A stretch of 64,000 bases of DNA, taken from contig NZ_JAPCWC010000011.1 in NCBI RefSeq assembly GCF_026420865.1, positions 1-64,000 on the forward strand, read 5' to 3'. A model generated the notes under the pieces. That model was given only the letters and a program-made list of their open reading frames with translations, had not been told where the DNA came from and made no database searches. Shown piece after piece: positions 44,731-54,071 of the stretch (positions within the stretch are counted from its first letter, which is position 1; each line of letters opens with the position of its first letter). Source of the DNA: Novosphingobium clariflavum (lineage in GTDB: Bacteria; Pseudomonadota; Alphaproteobacteria; Sphingomonadales; Sphingomonadaceae). The position numbers were made by a program, and so were the translations under genes.

Positions 44731-47193
44731 TCAGTCCTCGCTGGCGGGCGGATCGACCCGCATCGCCAGCGAGGCCAGGCTCTCCGCCTCCATCAGCAGA
44801 TCCACGTCCGCCGATCCTGCCGGCAGCGATTCGCGCCCGATCATCGACAGGGCCGGCACCGAAAGCGGGCTGATCCGGTCCAGACGGACATGGTCCACCT
44901 CCTTCGCAGCCCGGTCGAGCACATCAGCGACACGGGCAACGTCGGTCATGCGCGCGCGGGCATCGGCCCAGGCTGCCTCGATCAACAGGTGATCCGGATC
45001 GTACTTGCACAGCACGTCGTAGATCAGGTCGGTCGAGAACGTGACCTGCCGGCCCGACTTGCGGGTGCCGGGCTGCTGGCGCTCGACAAGACCGGAAATC
45101 ACCGCCACCTCCCGAAAGGCGCGGCGCAGCAGGTAGGACTGCTGGACCCAGTCGACAAATTCGTGGGTCAGGATATCGGGCGAGAGCAGCGCGGCGGGGT
45201 CCTCCACCGGCCGCAGCCCCCAGACCACCAGCGCATAGTCGGTGGCGACAAAGCCGAGCGGCCCCAGCCCGCGCTCTTCCATGCGCCGGGTAATCAACAT
45301 GCCGAGCGACTGGTTCGCCGGCCAGCCCTCGAACGTATAATAGGTGGTATAGGCGCAGCCCTGATGCGGGAAGCTCTCCACCAGCAACCGTCCCGGTGCC
45401 GGCAAGTGCGAACGCCAGTCCTGCACTTCCAGCCATTCGCGCACGTCGTCCGGGAACCGCGCCCAGCCTGCGCGATCGCACAGCATCGCCCGTACCCGGT
45501 CGGCAAGATGGGTCGAGATCGGCATGCGCTGGCCCATGTAGCTGGGGATCGTCGCCGAGCGTTTCGCAGCGCGCACGATCAACTCGAGTTCGCGCAGCGC
45601 CTCGACCTCGAGGTCCATGCCGGCAAACCGGAAGGTGTCGCCCGCCTTCAGGCTGGCACCGAAACCTTCCTCGACCTTGCCCAGCGAGCGGCCATTACGG
45701 AAGCGCACCTCCAGCATCTCGGCATCGACGATGATCCCGGCGTTGAGGCGGTGGCGCGCGGCATGTTCGGGGTGCGTGAGCCGCCAGCGCCAGCCCGATT
45801 CGCTATCCTTTTCGCGCACGATCCGCCGGAACCGGTCATAGGACCGCAAGGCGTAGCCCCCGGTCGCGACGAATTCGAGGACCCGCGCGAAACAGGCGTC
45901 GTCCACCCAGGCATAGGCCGAGCAGGACCGCACTTGCGCCGCCAGTTCCGCTTCCCGGAACGGCCCCGCACAGGCGGTGCCCATCACGTGCTGGGCCAGG
46001 ACGTCAAGACCGCCCGGTCGGAACGGCTCGTCGTCGCGCTGCCCCTCGCGCACCGCTTCCTGCGCGGCGAAAGCCTCGAGAAACTCGAAGCGATTGCCCG
46101 GCACCAGCATGGCCTTGCTCGGCTGGTCCAGCCGGTGATTGGCACGCCCGATGCGCTGGAGCAGGCGCGAGGAGCCCTTGGGCGCCCCCATCTGCACGAC
46201 AAGGTCAATGTCCCCCCAATCGACACCTAGATCGAGGCTGGCGGTACACACGAGGGCCCTAAGCCGCCCCTCGGCCATCGCGCCTTCCACCTTGCGCCGC
46301 GCCTCCCTGGACAGCGAGCCGTGATGGATGCCGATCGGCAGGTTGTCCTCGTTGGCGTTCCAGAGTTCCTGGAAGATGTATTCGGCCAGGAAGCGGGTGT
46401 TGGTGAAGATCAGCGTCGTGCGGTGCGCCGCGATCAGCGCGATGAGCTGCGGGATCGCCCAGGTCGCGGCATGACCGCTCCATGGGATACGTTCCTGCTG
46501 CGGCAGCAGGATCGAGACTTCGGGTTCGGCCCCCTCCTCGCCCTCGACCAGTTCCACCGCCTCGATGTCGCCCCAGGGTGCCAGCCAGCCGCGGAACCCG
46601 TCGGGATCGGCCAGGGTCGCCGACAGGCCTACCCGCCGGAGCCCCGGCGACAAGGCCTGCAACCGCGCCATCGACAGGGCCAGCAGATCGCCGCGCTTGC
46701 CGGTGGCAAAGGCGTGGATCTCGTCGACGACGATCCGCTTGAGCCCGGAAAACAGCTCCCCCGCCTCGGGATAAGTCAGCAGCAGCGAAAGCGATTCCGG
46801 CGTCGTCAGCAGGATATGCGGAGGCCGTGCGCGCTGGCGGGCCTTGCGGTCGGACGGGGTATCGCCGCTGCGCGTCTCGATGCGGACCGGCAGGCCCATT
46901 TCCTCGACCGGCGCCAACAGGTTGCGCTGCACGTCGTGCGCCAGCGCCTTGAGCGGCGAGACGTAGATGGTGTGCAAGCCCTCGGGCGGCGGGCCGCCGT
47001 CCAGCCGCGAGGGGCAGAAATCGGCCAGCGTCGGCAGGAACCCCGCCAGCGTCTTGCCCGCCCCCGTATCGGCGACCAGCAGCGCGTGGTTGCCGCGATC
47101 GGAGGCCGCCAGCATTTCGGCCTGGTGGCGCCGCACCCGCCAGCCACGCGCGGCAAACCAGGCGGCAATTTCGGCAGGCAGCGCGGGCGTCAT
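44731..47193 (-). CDS. Ligase-associated DEXH-box DNA helicase (Lhr family)
   Basis: An 820-residue superfamily 2 helicase of the Lhr-type 'ligase-associated' group. Walker A is LLVADTGAGKTLAGFLP, motif II is RIVVDEIHAFA (DEIH), then LSATLAD and the C-terminal RecA motif IGRANHRLDQPSKA. A winged-helix and large C-terminal domain follow. Members act in DNA damage repair with an ATP-dependent ligase, a nuclease and a metallo-beta-lactamase-fold exonuclease; none of these partners is adjacent here. The start MTPALPAEIAAWFA gives the normal length. Confidence 0.9.
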   Translation of the reverse strand: MTPALPAEIAAWFAARGWRVRRHQAEMLAASDRGNHALLVADTGAGKTLAGFLPTLADFCPSRLDGGPPPEGLHTIYVSPLKALAHDVQRNLLAPVEEMGLPVRIETRSGDTPSDRKARQRARPPHILLTTPESLSLLLTYPEAGELFSGLKRIVVDEIHAFATGKRGDLLALSMARLQALSPGLRRVGLSATLADPDGFRGWLAPWGDIEAVELVEGEEGAEPEVSILLPQQERIPWSGHAATWAIPQLIALIAAHRTTLIFTNTRFLAEYIFQELWNANEDNLPIGIHHGSLSREARRKVEGAMAEGRLRALVCTASLDLGVDWGDIDLVVQMGAPKGSSRLLQRIGRANHRLDQPSKAMLVPGNRFEFLEAFAAQEAVREGQRDDEPFRPGGLDVLAQHVMGTACAGPFREAELAAQVRSCSAYAWVDDACFARVLEFVATGGYALRSYDRFRRIVREKDSESGWRWRLTHPEHAARHRLNAGIIVDAEMLEVRFRNGRSLGKVEEGFGASLKAGDTFRFAGMDLEVEALRELELIVRAAKRSATIPSYMGQRMPISTHLADRVRAMLCDRAGWARFPDDVREWLEVQDWRSHLPAPGRLLVESFPHQGCAYTTYYTFEGWPANQSLGMLITRRMEERGLGPLGFVATDYALVVWGLRPVEDPAALLSPDILTHEFVDWVQQSYLLRRAFREVAVISGLVERQQPGTRKSGRQVTFSTDLIYDVLCKYDPDHLLIEAAWADARARMTDVARVADVLDRAAKEVDHVRLDRISPLSVPALSMIGRESLPAGSADVDLLMEAESLASLAMRVDPPASED

Positions 47194-47344
47194 CCCCAGG
47201 TTCGTCTCACAACCATCACCATCCCTTGGAGCATAGCCGGCGCGCCGAGAAAAGTCCGCCGAAACGAAGAGTTGCCTGGACCGCCGGTTGCCGCCACGAT
47301 GACCGTTTCCATGTCACGAAAGGCAAGGCCGCCGCCGACCGATC

Positions 47345-48646
47345 ATGTCGACCGAACTTGCGCAATCCCATCTCGCCCTGCTGGCCGTATCGCTGGCGCT
47401 CGGGCTGCTGGTCGGCATCCAGCGCGGCTGGGTGCTGCGCGAACAGGCTGCCGGGACGCGCTTTGCAGGCGTGCGCACGTTCGCGCTGATGGGGCTGACC
47501 GGCGGCATCTCCGGTCAGCTTTTTGGCCTGGCCCCCGGTCCGGCCGCGATCGTCCTTGCCGCCGCCGCGCTGCTCGTGCTGATCGGCTATCTCAAGGGCA
47601 GCCGGATCAATGCAACGGTCAGCGGCACCGGCGCCCTGGTCGCACTGCTGACCCTGGCGAGCGGCTTCTATGTCGGCCTCGGCCAGCGGCTGACCGGCAC
47701 GGCCATTGCCGTGGTGATGGTGCTGCTGCTGACCTTGCGCGATCAGCTCCATGGCTGGATCGACCGGCTGAGCCAGCGCGAAGTGCTGTCGATCGCCCGC
47801 TTCGCGCTGATCGCGCTGGTCATCCTGCCACTCCTGCCCGACCAGCCGTTCGGCCCTTATCAGGCCTGGAACCCCCGCAAGCTGTGGCTGATCGTCGTGC
47901 TGGTTTCCGGCTTCTCCTTCGCCGGCTATTTTGCCGCCCGGGTGCTGGGTTCCACGCGCGGCGTGATCGCCACCGCCGCCGCCGGATCGCTGGTCTCCTC
48001 GACCGCGGTGACCGCCTCGCTCGCCAGCCGGATGAAACAGGCCGGCGACGCCGATGCGGCGCTGCCTGCAGGGATCGCCTGTGCCTCGGCCATCATGTTC
48101 GTGCGTGTCCTGCTGCTGGCAAGCGCCCTCGCCCCCGTCGCCTTGCCGACGTTCGCACGCCTGGTCGTACCGGGCCTGGTGATCGCGCTGGTCGCTGCGG
48201 GCTGGCTGCTGCACCGCACCCGCACGGCCGCGCCAGCCTCCCCATCGCCAGCCCTCCCAGTGCCCACACCGTCATCGAGCGACATGCCGGTGCGCAATCC
48301 CTTCGACATCGGACCGGCGCTGATGCTGGCTGGCCTCGTCATGGTCCTGACGGTCGCCTCGCTCTGGGTTCTGAACACCTTCGGGGAACGCGGCCTTGCG
48401 GTCGTGCTGGCGATATCGGGAAGCGTCGATGTCGATTCCGCGATCATCACGATGGGCGGTCTGGCCGGACAGTCGCTCGACGCGCGAACCGCAGGACTGG
48501 TCCTGGCCGTTCCCGTCGCGCTCAACACCCTGTTCAAGGCAGGGCTATCGATCAGCCTGGCGGGATGGCGCCGGGGGCGGGTCGCGGCCTTGCCGCTCAT
48601 CGCCAGCGCCGCCGGGATCGGCATCGCCGCGCTGGCCCTCCCCTGA
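47345..48646 (+). CDS. MgtC/SapB-DUF4010 family membrane protein
   Basis: A 433-residue protein with about 11 to 12 membrane helices. The N-terminal half is the MgtC/SapB-type fold (LLVGIQRGWVLREQAAGTRF, GVRTFALMGLTGGISGQ); the second half is DUF4010 (STRGVIATAAAGSLVSSTAV, SVDVDSAIITMGGLAG). Function unknown; a transport or Mg2+-linked role is inferred from MgtC. A charged linker (about residues 290-315) separates helices. It is divergent from the helicase gene. Confidence 0.82.
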   Translation: MSTELAQSHLALLAVSLALGLLVGIQRGWVLREQAAGTRFAGVRTFALMGLTGGISGQLFGLAPGPAAIVLAAAALLVLIGYLKGSRINATVSGTGALVALLTLASGFYVGLGQRLTGTAIAVVMVLLLTLRDQLHGWIDRLSQREVLSIARFALIALVILPLLPDQPFGPYQAWNPRKLWLIVVLVSGFSFAGYFAARVLGSTRGVIATAAAGSLVSSTAVTASLASRMKQAGDADAALPAGIACASAIMFVRVLLLASALAPVALPTFARLVVPGLVIALVAAGWLLHRTRTAAPASPSPALPVPTPSSSDMPVRNPFDIGPALMLAGLVMVLTVASLWVLNTFGERGLAVVLAISGSVDVDSAIITMGGLAGQSLDARTAGLVLAVPVALNTLFKAGLSISLAGWRRGRVAALPLIASAAGIGIAALALP

Positions 48647-48666
48647 CCTCACGGCATCACCCGCGA

Positions 48667-50067
48667 TCAGCGCGACAGCCCCGAGGCCGCCAGTTGCCGG
48701 TCGATCTCGCCGACCAGCCGGGCCAGACCTTCGGGCGTTTCGCTTTCGGCCCGTGCGACCAGCATGGCCTGGGTGTTCGACGCACGCAGCAACCACCAAC
48801 CGTCCGCCGTCGTCACCCGCACCCCGTCGACCGCGACCACCTCGGCGCCCGCCTCGGCCAGTCGTCCCCGCACTTCCTCGATGGCCGCGAACTTGCGGCT
48901 TTCCCCAACCGCGAAGCGCAGTTCGGGCGTGGAGACCAGCTGCGGCATGGCGTCATGGAATTCGGCGACGCTGCGATCCAGCCGCAAGGTGGCCGCGATC
49001 AGGCGCAGCGCCGCGTAGAAGGCATCGTCGAAGCCGTGATAGTCGTCCGCGAAGAACATGTGCCCGGTCATCTCACCCGCCAGCACGGCGCCGGTTTGCT
49101 TCATTCTGGACTTGATCAGCGCGTGCCCGGCCTTCCACATGTCCGGCACCCCACCCAGCACCGCGACCCGATCGAACAGCACGCGCGAGGCCTTCACGTC
49201 GGCAATCACCCGAGCCCCCGGGTTTTTGCGTAAGACATCCTCGGCATAGATCAGCAGCAACTGATCCCCGGCCAATGCCCGCCCCTGCCCGTCGATCACC
49301 CCGATACGATCGGCGTCACCATCGAAGGCCACTCCGAAATCGAGCTTCTTCGCCGCGACGAGCGCGCGCAGGTCTGCAAGATTGGCCTCCTCGCTCGGAT
49401 CCGGGTGATGGTTGGGGAAGGTCCCGTCAACATCGGTGTGGAGAAGATGATGCTCGCCAGGCAATCGCGCGGTCAATCGTTCGAGCACGGGACCGGCGGC
49501 ACCGTTACCCGCATCCCAACCGATCTTCAGCGCCGCAAGACGGTCGGCGGGCAAGTCGGCAAGGGCGCCCAGCATGCCCTCGACATAGGCATCGATGACG
49601 CTGCGGTCTTCGATGCGGCCGGCACCGCGGCTCCATTCCCCGGCGGCGGCCAGTTCCCCCAGCCGCTGGATCGCCGCCCCGTAAAAGGGCCGACCCGCCA
49701 TTACCATCTTGAAGCCATTCTGATCGGCGGGATTGTGGCTGCCAGTTATCTGAATGCCGCCCTGCACATCTTCGGCTGACAGTTCGGCGAAATAGAGCAT
49801 CGGGCTGCTCGAAATCCCGATCCGCACGACGTCGACGCCGCTGGCGGTCAGCCCTTCGACCAGAGCCGCTTCCAGCATCGGCGAACTGAGCCGGCCATCG
49901 CGCCCGACCACGACCTTGCCGCCGCCCTCCGCCCGCACCAGCGTAGCGAAGCTCCGGCCGATGGCACGGGCATCGCCGGGTCCAAGGTTGCCTTCCGGCT
50001 TCTCGCCGACCACACCGCGAATGTCGTATTCGCGCAGGACCGTCGGGTCGATGCGGTAGCCCTGCAT
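48667..50067 (-). CDS. Phosphomannomutase/phosphoglucomutase
   Basis: A 466-residue alpha-D-phosphohexomutase. It has LREYDIRGVVGEKPEGNLGP, the phosphoserine loop IQITGSHNPADQNGFK, the metal loop GVAFDGDADRIGVIDG, LAGEMTGHMFFADDYHGFDD (sugar-binding) and a C-terminal phosphate-binding GVRVTTADGWWLLRASNTQ. It interconverts 1- and 6-phosphates of mannose and/or glucose for surface polysaccharide. Last of mipZ-dnaJ-pgm on this strand. Confidence 0.92.
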   Translation of the reverse strand: MQGYRIDPTVLREYDIRGVVGEKPEGNLGPGDARAIGRSFATLVRAEGGGKVVVGRDGRLSSPMLEAALVEGLTASGVDVVRIGISSSPMLYFAELSAEDVQGGIQITGSHNPADQNGFKMVMAGRPFYGAAIQRLGELAAAGEWSRGAGRIEDRSVIDAYVEGMLGALADLPADRLAALKIGWDAGNGAAGPVLERLTARLPGEHHLLHTDVDGTFPNHHPDPSEEANLADLRALVAAKKLDFGVAFDGDADRIGVIDGQGRALAGDQLLLIYAEDVLRKNPGARVIADVKASRVLFDRVAVLGGVPDMWKAGHALIKSRMKQTGAVLAGEMTGHMFFADDYHGFDDAFYAALRLIAATLRLDRSVAEFHDAMPQLVSTPELRFAVGESRKFAAIEEVRGRLAEAGAEVVAVDGVRVTTADGWWLLRASNTQAMLVARAESETPEGLARLVGEIDRQLAASGLSR

Positions 50068-50090
50068 GGCCCCGCCCTGTCCGCTTCCGC

Positions 50091-50414
50091 TCAGGACCCC
50101 GCGCCCCGCTCCAGCGCGCCGATCAGCAGGTCGCGCGCGGCATTGGCTTCATGGACTTTCTCGTTCGAGCCGCCGCGATCGGGATGGACCTGGACCACCC
50201 GCTTGCGGTGCGCCTCGAGGATCGCCTCGCGACTGGCGCCTTCGGACAGGCCCAGCAGAGCCCGCGCCTGCGCCTCGGCGTGGATCCGGGCAAAGCCGGA
50301 CTGCTTGCGCGGCCCGGAGGCCGGCCAGTCGTAGCCCAGGAAGTTCCACGGCCAGCGGCCCGTCAGCATCTTGCAGGCGATGCAGCCCAGCGCGAGGATC
50401 CAGAGCAGCTTCAT
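50091..50414 (-). CDS. Small membrane-anchored DnaJ-domain protein
   Basis: A 107-residue protein with an N-terminal membrane anchor (MKLLWILALGCIACKML) and a J domain in its C-terminal part. The conserved HPD motif is in VVQVHPDRGGSNEKVHEANA. It resembles the mitochondrial Tim14/Pam18 layout (short anchor plus J domain) and should stimulate DnaK at the membrane. It is 10 bp downstream of mipZ and 23 bp upstream of the mutase gene. Confidence 0.85.
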   Translation of the reverse strand: MKLLWILALGCIACKMLTGRWPWNFLGYDWPASGPRKQSGFARIHAEAQARALLGLSEGASREAILEAHRKRVVQVHPDRGGSNEKVHEANAARDLLIGALERGAGS

Positions 50415-50424
50415 GACGCCGGTT

Positions 50425-51237
50425 TCAGCCCTCGTCGCTCAGCGCAAGCTGTGGTTCGCGGCGCGCGGGCATCGGCAGGTTGAGCCCGGCCACGAGGCCG
50501 CGCAGTTCCTGGCGCGCAACCAGATGGCTGGTGCCCAGTTCGCCAAGGTGGCCCTTGTCGAGCAGGGTCAGGCCCGAGGGGAACAGTTCGCGGAAAATGA
50601 CGCGTTCCGACAGGCCCGGCGAGATGCGGAAGCCCACGCGCTTCGACAGTTCCTTGAGCGCGCCTTCGAGGCGGCGCATGTTCTTGGCCTCGACGTGCTG
50701 GACACGGTTGCGCACCACCACCCAGTCCAGCTCGCGGCGGCCTTCGTTGATGGTCTTGAGGCCGCGCTTCTTGCGGGTTTCCCACATGAGCTCGGCATAG
50801 AACGAGAGCTTCTTCACCCGGAAGGTATCGCTCTCCACCTGGCCGATCAGGTCGAAGTCGACAAAGCTGTCGTTGAGCGGCGTCACCAGCGTGTCGGCAG
50901 TGGCGGCAACGTGGCGCGCGAACTGGTCGTCGCGGCCCGGAGTGTCGAAGATCAGGAAATCGTAGCCTTCGGCGATCTGCTCGGCGAGATCGTCGAGTTC
51001 GTCGATATCCTCACCGTCGTAGACCGCGAAACGGGCGCCGGGCAACGCGATCTCGCGCTGGCGCTCGGTCTCCATGCGGTTCTCGAGATAGCGGTAGAGC
51101 GTGCGCTGGCGCGGATCGAGATCGATCGCGGCCACCTTGGCGCCCTGATAGGCCAGTGCGATGGCGACATGAACCGCCGTCGTGGACTTGCCGGTGCCGC
51201 CCTTTTCATTGGCGAAGACGATGCGATGCGTTGTCAC
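50425..51237 (-). CDS. mipZ: MipZ-type ParA-family division-site regulator
   Basis: A 270-residue deviant-Walker-A ATPase. FANEKGGTGKSTTAVHVAIA is the K-x-x-x-x-GKST motif, AAIDLDPRQRTLYRYLENR and FLIFDTPGRDDQ follow, then TPLNDSFVDFDLIGQV. The stretches DWVVVRNRV and GFRISPGLSERVIFRELFP match Caulobacter MipZ closely. MipZ forms a gradient from the poles and blocks FtsZ polymerisation, placing the division plane. The GTG at 51237 starts directly before the first strand. Confidence 0.9.
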   Translation of the reverse strand: MTTHRIVFANEKGGTGKSTTAVHVAIALAYQGAKVAAIDLDPRQRTLYRYLENRMETERQREIALPGARFAVYDGEDIDELDDLAEQIAEGYDFLIFDTPGRDDQFARHVAATADTLVTPLNDSFVDFDLIGQVESDTFRVKKLSFYAELMWETRKKRGLKTINEGRRELDWVVVRNRVQHVEAKNMRRLEGALKELSKRVGFRISPGLSERVIFRELFPSGLTLLDKGHLGELGTSHLVARQELRGLVAGLNLPMPARREPQLALSDEG

Positions 51238-51396
51238 GGACCCTGTCGCTTTCCCTGTTGCCGCCGGTCCTGCCTGACTGGCGAATACCGATCTGCTTCC
51301 ACCGGAAGCGGATATCAATTGCCGCCCGGGGCACGCCGGCGCTAAGGGCGGGCGCGAGAACCGGTCAAGTCCATTCTAACGGAGCAGCCACCCCCA

Positions 51397-52254
51397 ATGC
51401 AAACCGTCCACAGCCTTGATCCACTGCGGCGTGCCGTCGCGACCTTGCGCGAGACCGGGACCGTGGCGCTCGTGCCGACCATGGGCGCGCTTCATGAAGG
51501 CCATTTGACGCTGGTGCGCGAGGCCCGCAAGCACGCCGATCACGTGGTCGTCTCGATCTTCGTGAACCCGCTGCAGTTCGGCGCCAACGAGGATCTCGAC
51601 GCCTATCCGCGCCAGCTGGAGCGCGACAGCGCCCTGCTGGAACCCGAAGGCGTGGCACTGATCTGGGCGCCTACCGTGGAGGCGATGTACCCGCAGGGCT
51701 TTGCCACCAACATCTCGGTCACGGGTGTGTCCGAAGGCCTGTGCGGCGCCGCGCGCCCCGGTCATTTCGACGGTGTTGCCACGGTCGTGTGCAAACTGTT
51801 CCACCAGGTCCTGCCCGACGTCGCCCTGTTCGGCGAGAAGGACTGGCAGCAGCTCGCGGTGATCCGCCGCATGGCGCGTGACCTCGACCTGACCCAGCCG
51901 CATGCAGATGCCATCATCGGCGTCGAGACCGTGCGCGAGACGGATGGCCTCGCCCGGTCCTCGCGCAATGCCTACCTCACCGCCGAGCAGCGCGCCGCCG
52001 CGGTCACCCTGCCCACCGCGATGAAGGCCGCCATCGCCGCCATCGAAAGCGACACCCGCGTTGCCGATGCGCTCGCGGACCTCGAAAAGGCCCTGCTTTC
52101 CGGGGGGTTCGCCTCGCTCGACTATGCCGAACTGCGCGACGCGGACGACCTCGCCCTGCTCGATGCCCGCTCCGACCGGTCGATGCGGCTGCTGGTTGCC
52201 GCCCGGATCGGCAAGGCCCGGCTGATCGACAACATGGCGGTCGCCCCGCGCTGA
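51397..52254 (+). CDS. panC: Pantothenate synthetase
   Basis: A 285-residue ligase joining pantoate and beta-alanine. It has VPTMGALHEGHLTLVREARK (HIGH-like site), SIFVNPLQFGANEDLDAYPR, GEKDWQQLAVIRRMARDL and RETDGLARSSRNAYL with the KMSKS-like region. It supplies pantothenate for coenzyme A. Divergent from mipZ, starting at ATG 51397; panB and panD are not nearby. Confidence 0.95.
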   Translation: MQTVHSLDPLRRAVATLRETGTVALVPTMGALHEGHLTLVREARKHADHVVVSIFVNPLQFGANEDLDAYPRQLERDSALLEPEGVALIWAPTVEAMYPQGFATNISVTGVSEGLCGAARPGHFDGVATVVCKLFHQVLPDVALFGEKDWQQLAVIRRMARDLDLTQPHADAIIGVETVRETDGLARSSRNAYLTAEQRAAAVTLPTAMKAAIAAIESDTRVADALADLEKALLSGGFASLDYAELRDADDLALLDARSDRSMRLLVAARIGKARLIDNMAVAPR

Positions 52255-52451
52255 TGCTCCCTTCGGTGCATGGACGCCGGCTTCAAGGATCGAATCTGAC
52301 AGAATTAGTCATTTGCCCGCAATCGATTCCATCTTAAGGTCTGGCGCCGACACTATTCCAGTGAAACGGCCAAATACCGCCCGTATACCGGCCGGAAACC
52401 AGATCGCCGCAGCGGCAATTCCCCGAGCGGCGTAACGGAGGGACCAGAACG

Positions 52452-53222
52452 ATGAAAACGTTCGCATGTGCGCTCGCCGCGCTTGCCATCATGGCAAGCG
52501 CTCCTGCAGCTTTTGCGGAAGACCGGTCATCGGCCCGCAAGGCCCAGGACAATGGCACCCGACAGATTCCCGTCTGCCGCAAAAATCTCGGCACCGTCGC
52601 CATCATCGAGCCTGACAACCAGTGGTGGCGCGAGTTCAACCTCGGCAGTCCCGAGGCGATCCTGCGCGTCTTCGTGCAGCAGTCGCGCTGCTTCACCCTC
52701 GTCAATCGCGGCCGTTCGCTCCAGAACAGCGCAATGGAACGCGCGCTGGCCGAACAGGGCGAGCTGCAGGGCGGCTCCAACATCGGCAAGGGCCAGATCA
52801 AGGCGGCGGACTACTTCCTCCAGCCGGACATCGTCTCGACCAACAACAATTCGGGCGGCAGCGGCATCGGCGGCGTGCTCGGCGGGGTCGGCGGCCTGTT
52901 CGGCCACGGCGTCGGCGCGATCGCCGGCGGCCTCAACATCAAGAAGGGCGAGGCGAATGTCACCCTCTCGATCGTCAATTCACGCACCACGGTCGAGGAA
53001 GCGCTGACCGAGGGGTATGCCCGCAAGTCCGACGTCAGCTTCGGCGCGGGTGGCGGCGGCTTCTTCGGCGGCACCTTCGGCGGGGTCGGTGGCGGCGGCT
53101 ACCAGAACACCCAGATCGGCCAGATCATCGTGCTCGCCTACCTCGATGCCTATACCAAGCTGGTCACCCAGCTCGGCGGACTTCCCGAAAACGCTTCGGC
53201 AGCAGCCCCGCCGGCGAAGTAA
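52452..53222 (+). CDS. CsgG-family exported protein
   Basis: A 256-residue protein with a signal peptide (MKTFACALAALAIMASAPAA, cleaved near FAED) and a CsgG/HfaB-like domain. TVAIIEPDNQWWREFNLGSP lies near residue 50, then VQQSRCFTLVNRGRSLQ, and two Gly-rich stretches (GGVLGGVGGLFGHGVGAIAG, and GGGGFFGGTFGGVGGGG). CsgG-type proteins form outer-membrane secretion channels for curli or holdfast proteins; many family members of this size are holdfast-anchor like. No lipobox Cys is visible at the cleavage site. It is monocistronic. Confidence 0.75.
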   Translation: MKTFACALAALAIMASAPAAFAEDRSSARKAQDNGTRQIPVCRKNLGTVAIIEPDNQWWREFNLGSPEAILRVFVQQSRCFTLVNRGRSLQNSAMERALAEQGELQGGSNIGKGQIKAADYFLQPDIVSTNNNSGGSGIGGVLGGVGGLFGHGVGAIAGGLNIKKGEANVTLSIVNSRTTVEEALTEGYARKSDVSFGAGGGGFFGGTFGGVGGGGYQNTQIGQIIVLAYLDAYTKLVTQLGGLPENASAAAPPAK

Positions 53223-53377
53223 CATCCTGAAGTTTCGTGCTATAACAGGCATTGTCAGCGGAAATCCCATCCGCCAATGGCTATCTGATCGGGGGCCCGG
53301 CCCATGCCGGGGCCCCGTCATCACGGGGCTCAGGTTTTGACAGGCAATTCGGCATCACAGGCACGGCGCACGGGATC

Positions 53378-54067
53378 ATGAGCGCCGCGCGCATCCTCTA
53401 CATCGAAGACGATGCCCGCGCCGCCCAGCAGGTGCGCGAGGTCGTCGAAACGGCAGGCCTGGCCCTGACCTGGGCGGCCAATGGGCAGGACGGGCTCAAG
53501 CTCGCCGGGGTGGAGCGTTTCGACGTCATCATCCTCGACCGCATGCTGCCCGACCTGGAGGGGCTGACGATCCTCGAGCGCCTGCGCGAATCGGGGGTCG
53601 GCACGCCGGTCCTGATGCTCTCCGCGCTGGGGCGCAGCTCCGACCGCGCCGAAGGCCTCGATGGCGGTGCCGACGACTATCTGGCCAAGCCCTTCGAGGC
53701 CGAGGAACTGCTCGCCCGCCTGCGCGCGCTGCACCGGCGGGCCTCGGGCCGCACGCATAGCGCGGTGATCCTCTACGGTGCCTTCGAATGCCATGTGAAG
53801 GCCCGCACCGCCTTTCGCGAGAACCGCCACCTTGCGCTCAGCCCCAAGGAGTTCGAGCTGTTCCGCTACTTCATGGAAAATGCCGGTGAAGTCCTGACCC
53901 GCGAGATGCTGCTGCGCGACGTGTGGAAGATGAACTTCGACCCGCAGACCAACGTGGTGGACGTCAACATCGGCCGCCTGCGCCGCAAGCTGGAGGAAGG
54001 CTTCGACGGGCCGGCCCTCGAAACCATCTGGGGCTCGGGCTATCGCCTGCTCGACGGCCGCCGATAA
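53378..54067 (+). CDS. OmpR-family response regulator
   Basis: A 229-residue regulator. The receiver domain has Glu10-Asp11-Asp12, phosphoacceptor Asp54 (VIILDRMLPD) and the conserved Lys in YLAKPFEAEE. The winged-helix trans_reg_C domain follows (LSPKEFELFRYFMENAGEV, then VDVNIGRLRRKLE and WGSGYRLL). The ATG at 53378 is chosen because the core strand ARILYIEDD starts four residues later. It is 4 bp upstream of its cognate histidine kinase. Confidence 0.92.
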   Translation: MSAARILYIEDDARAAQQVREVVETAGLALTWAANGQDGLKLAGVERFDVIILDRMLPDLEGLTILERLRESGVGTPVLMLSALGRSSDRAEGLDGGADDYLAKPFEAEELLARLRALHRRASGRTHSAVILYGAFECHVKARTAFRENRHLALSPKEFELFRYFMENAGEVLTREMLLRDVWKMNFDPQTNVVDVNIGRLRRKLEEGFDGPALETIWGSGYRLLDGRR

Positions 54068-54071
54068 GCGC

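Noticed and set aside
46321-49233. A 970-codon plus-strand open frame
   Set aside because: It is antisense to the helicase and overlaps the MgtC-type gene out of frame; its sequence is Arg/Gln-rich with no domain.
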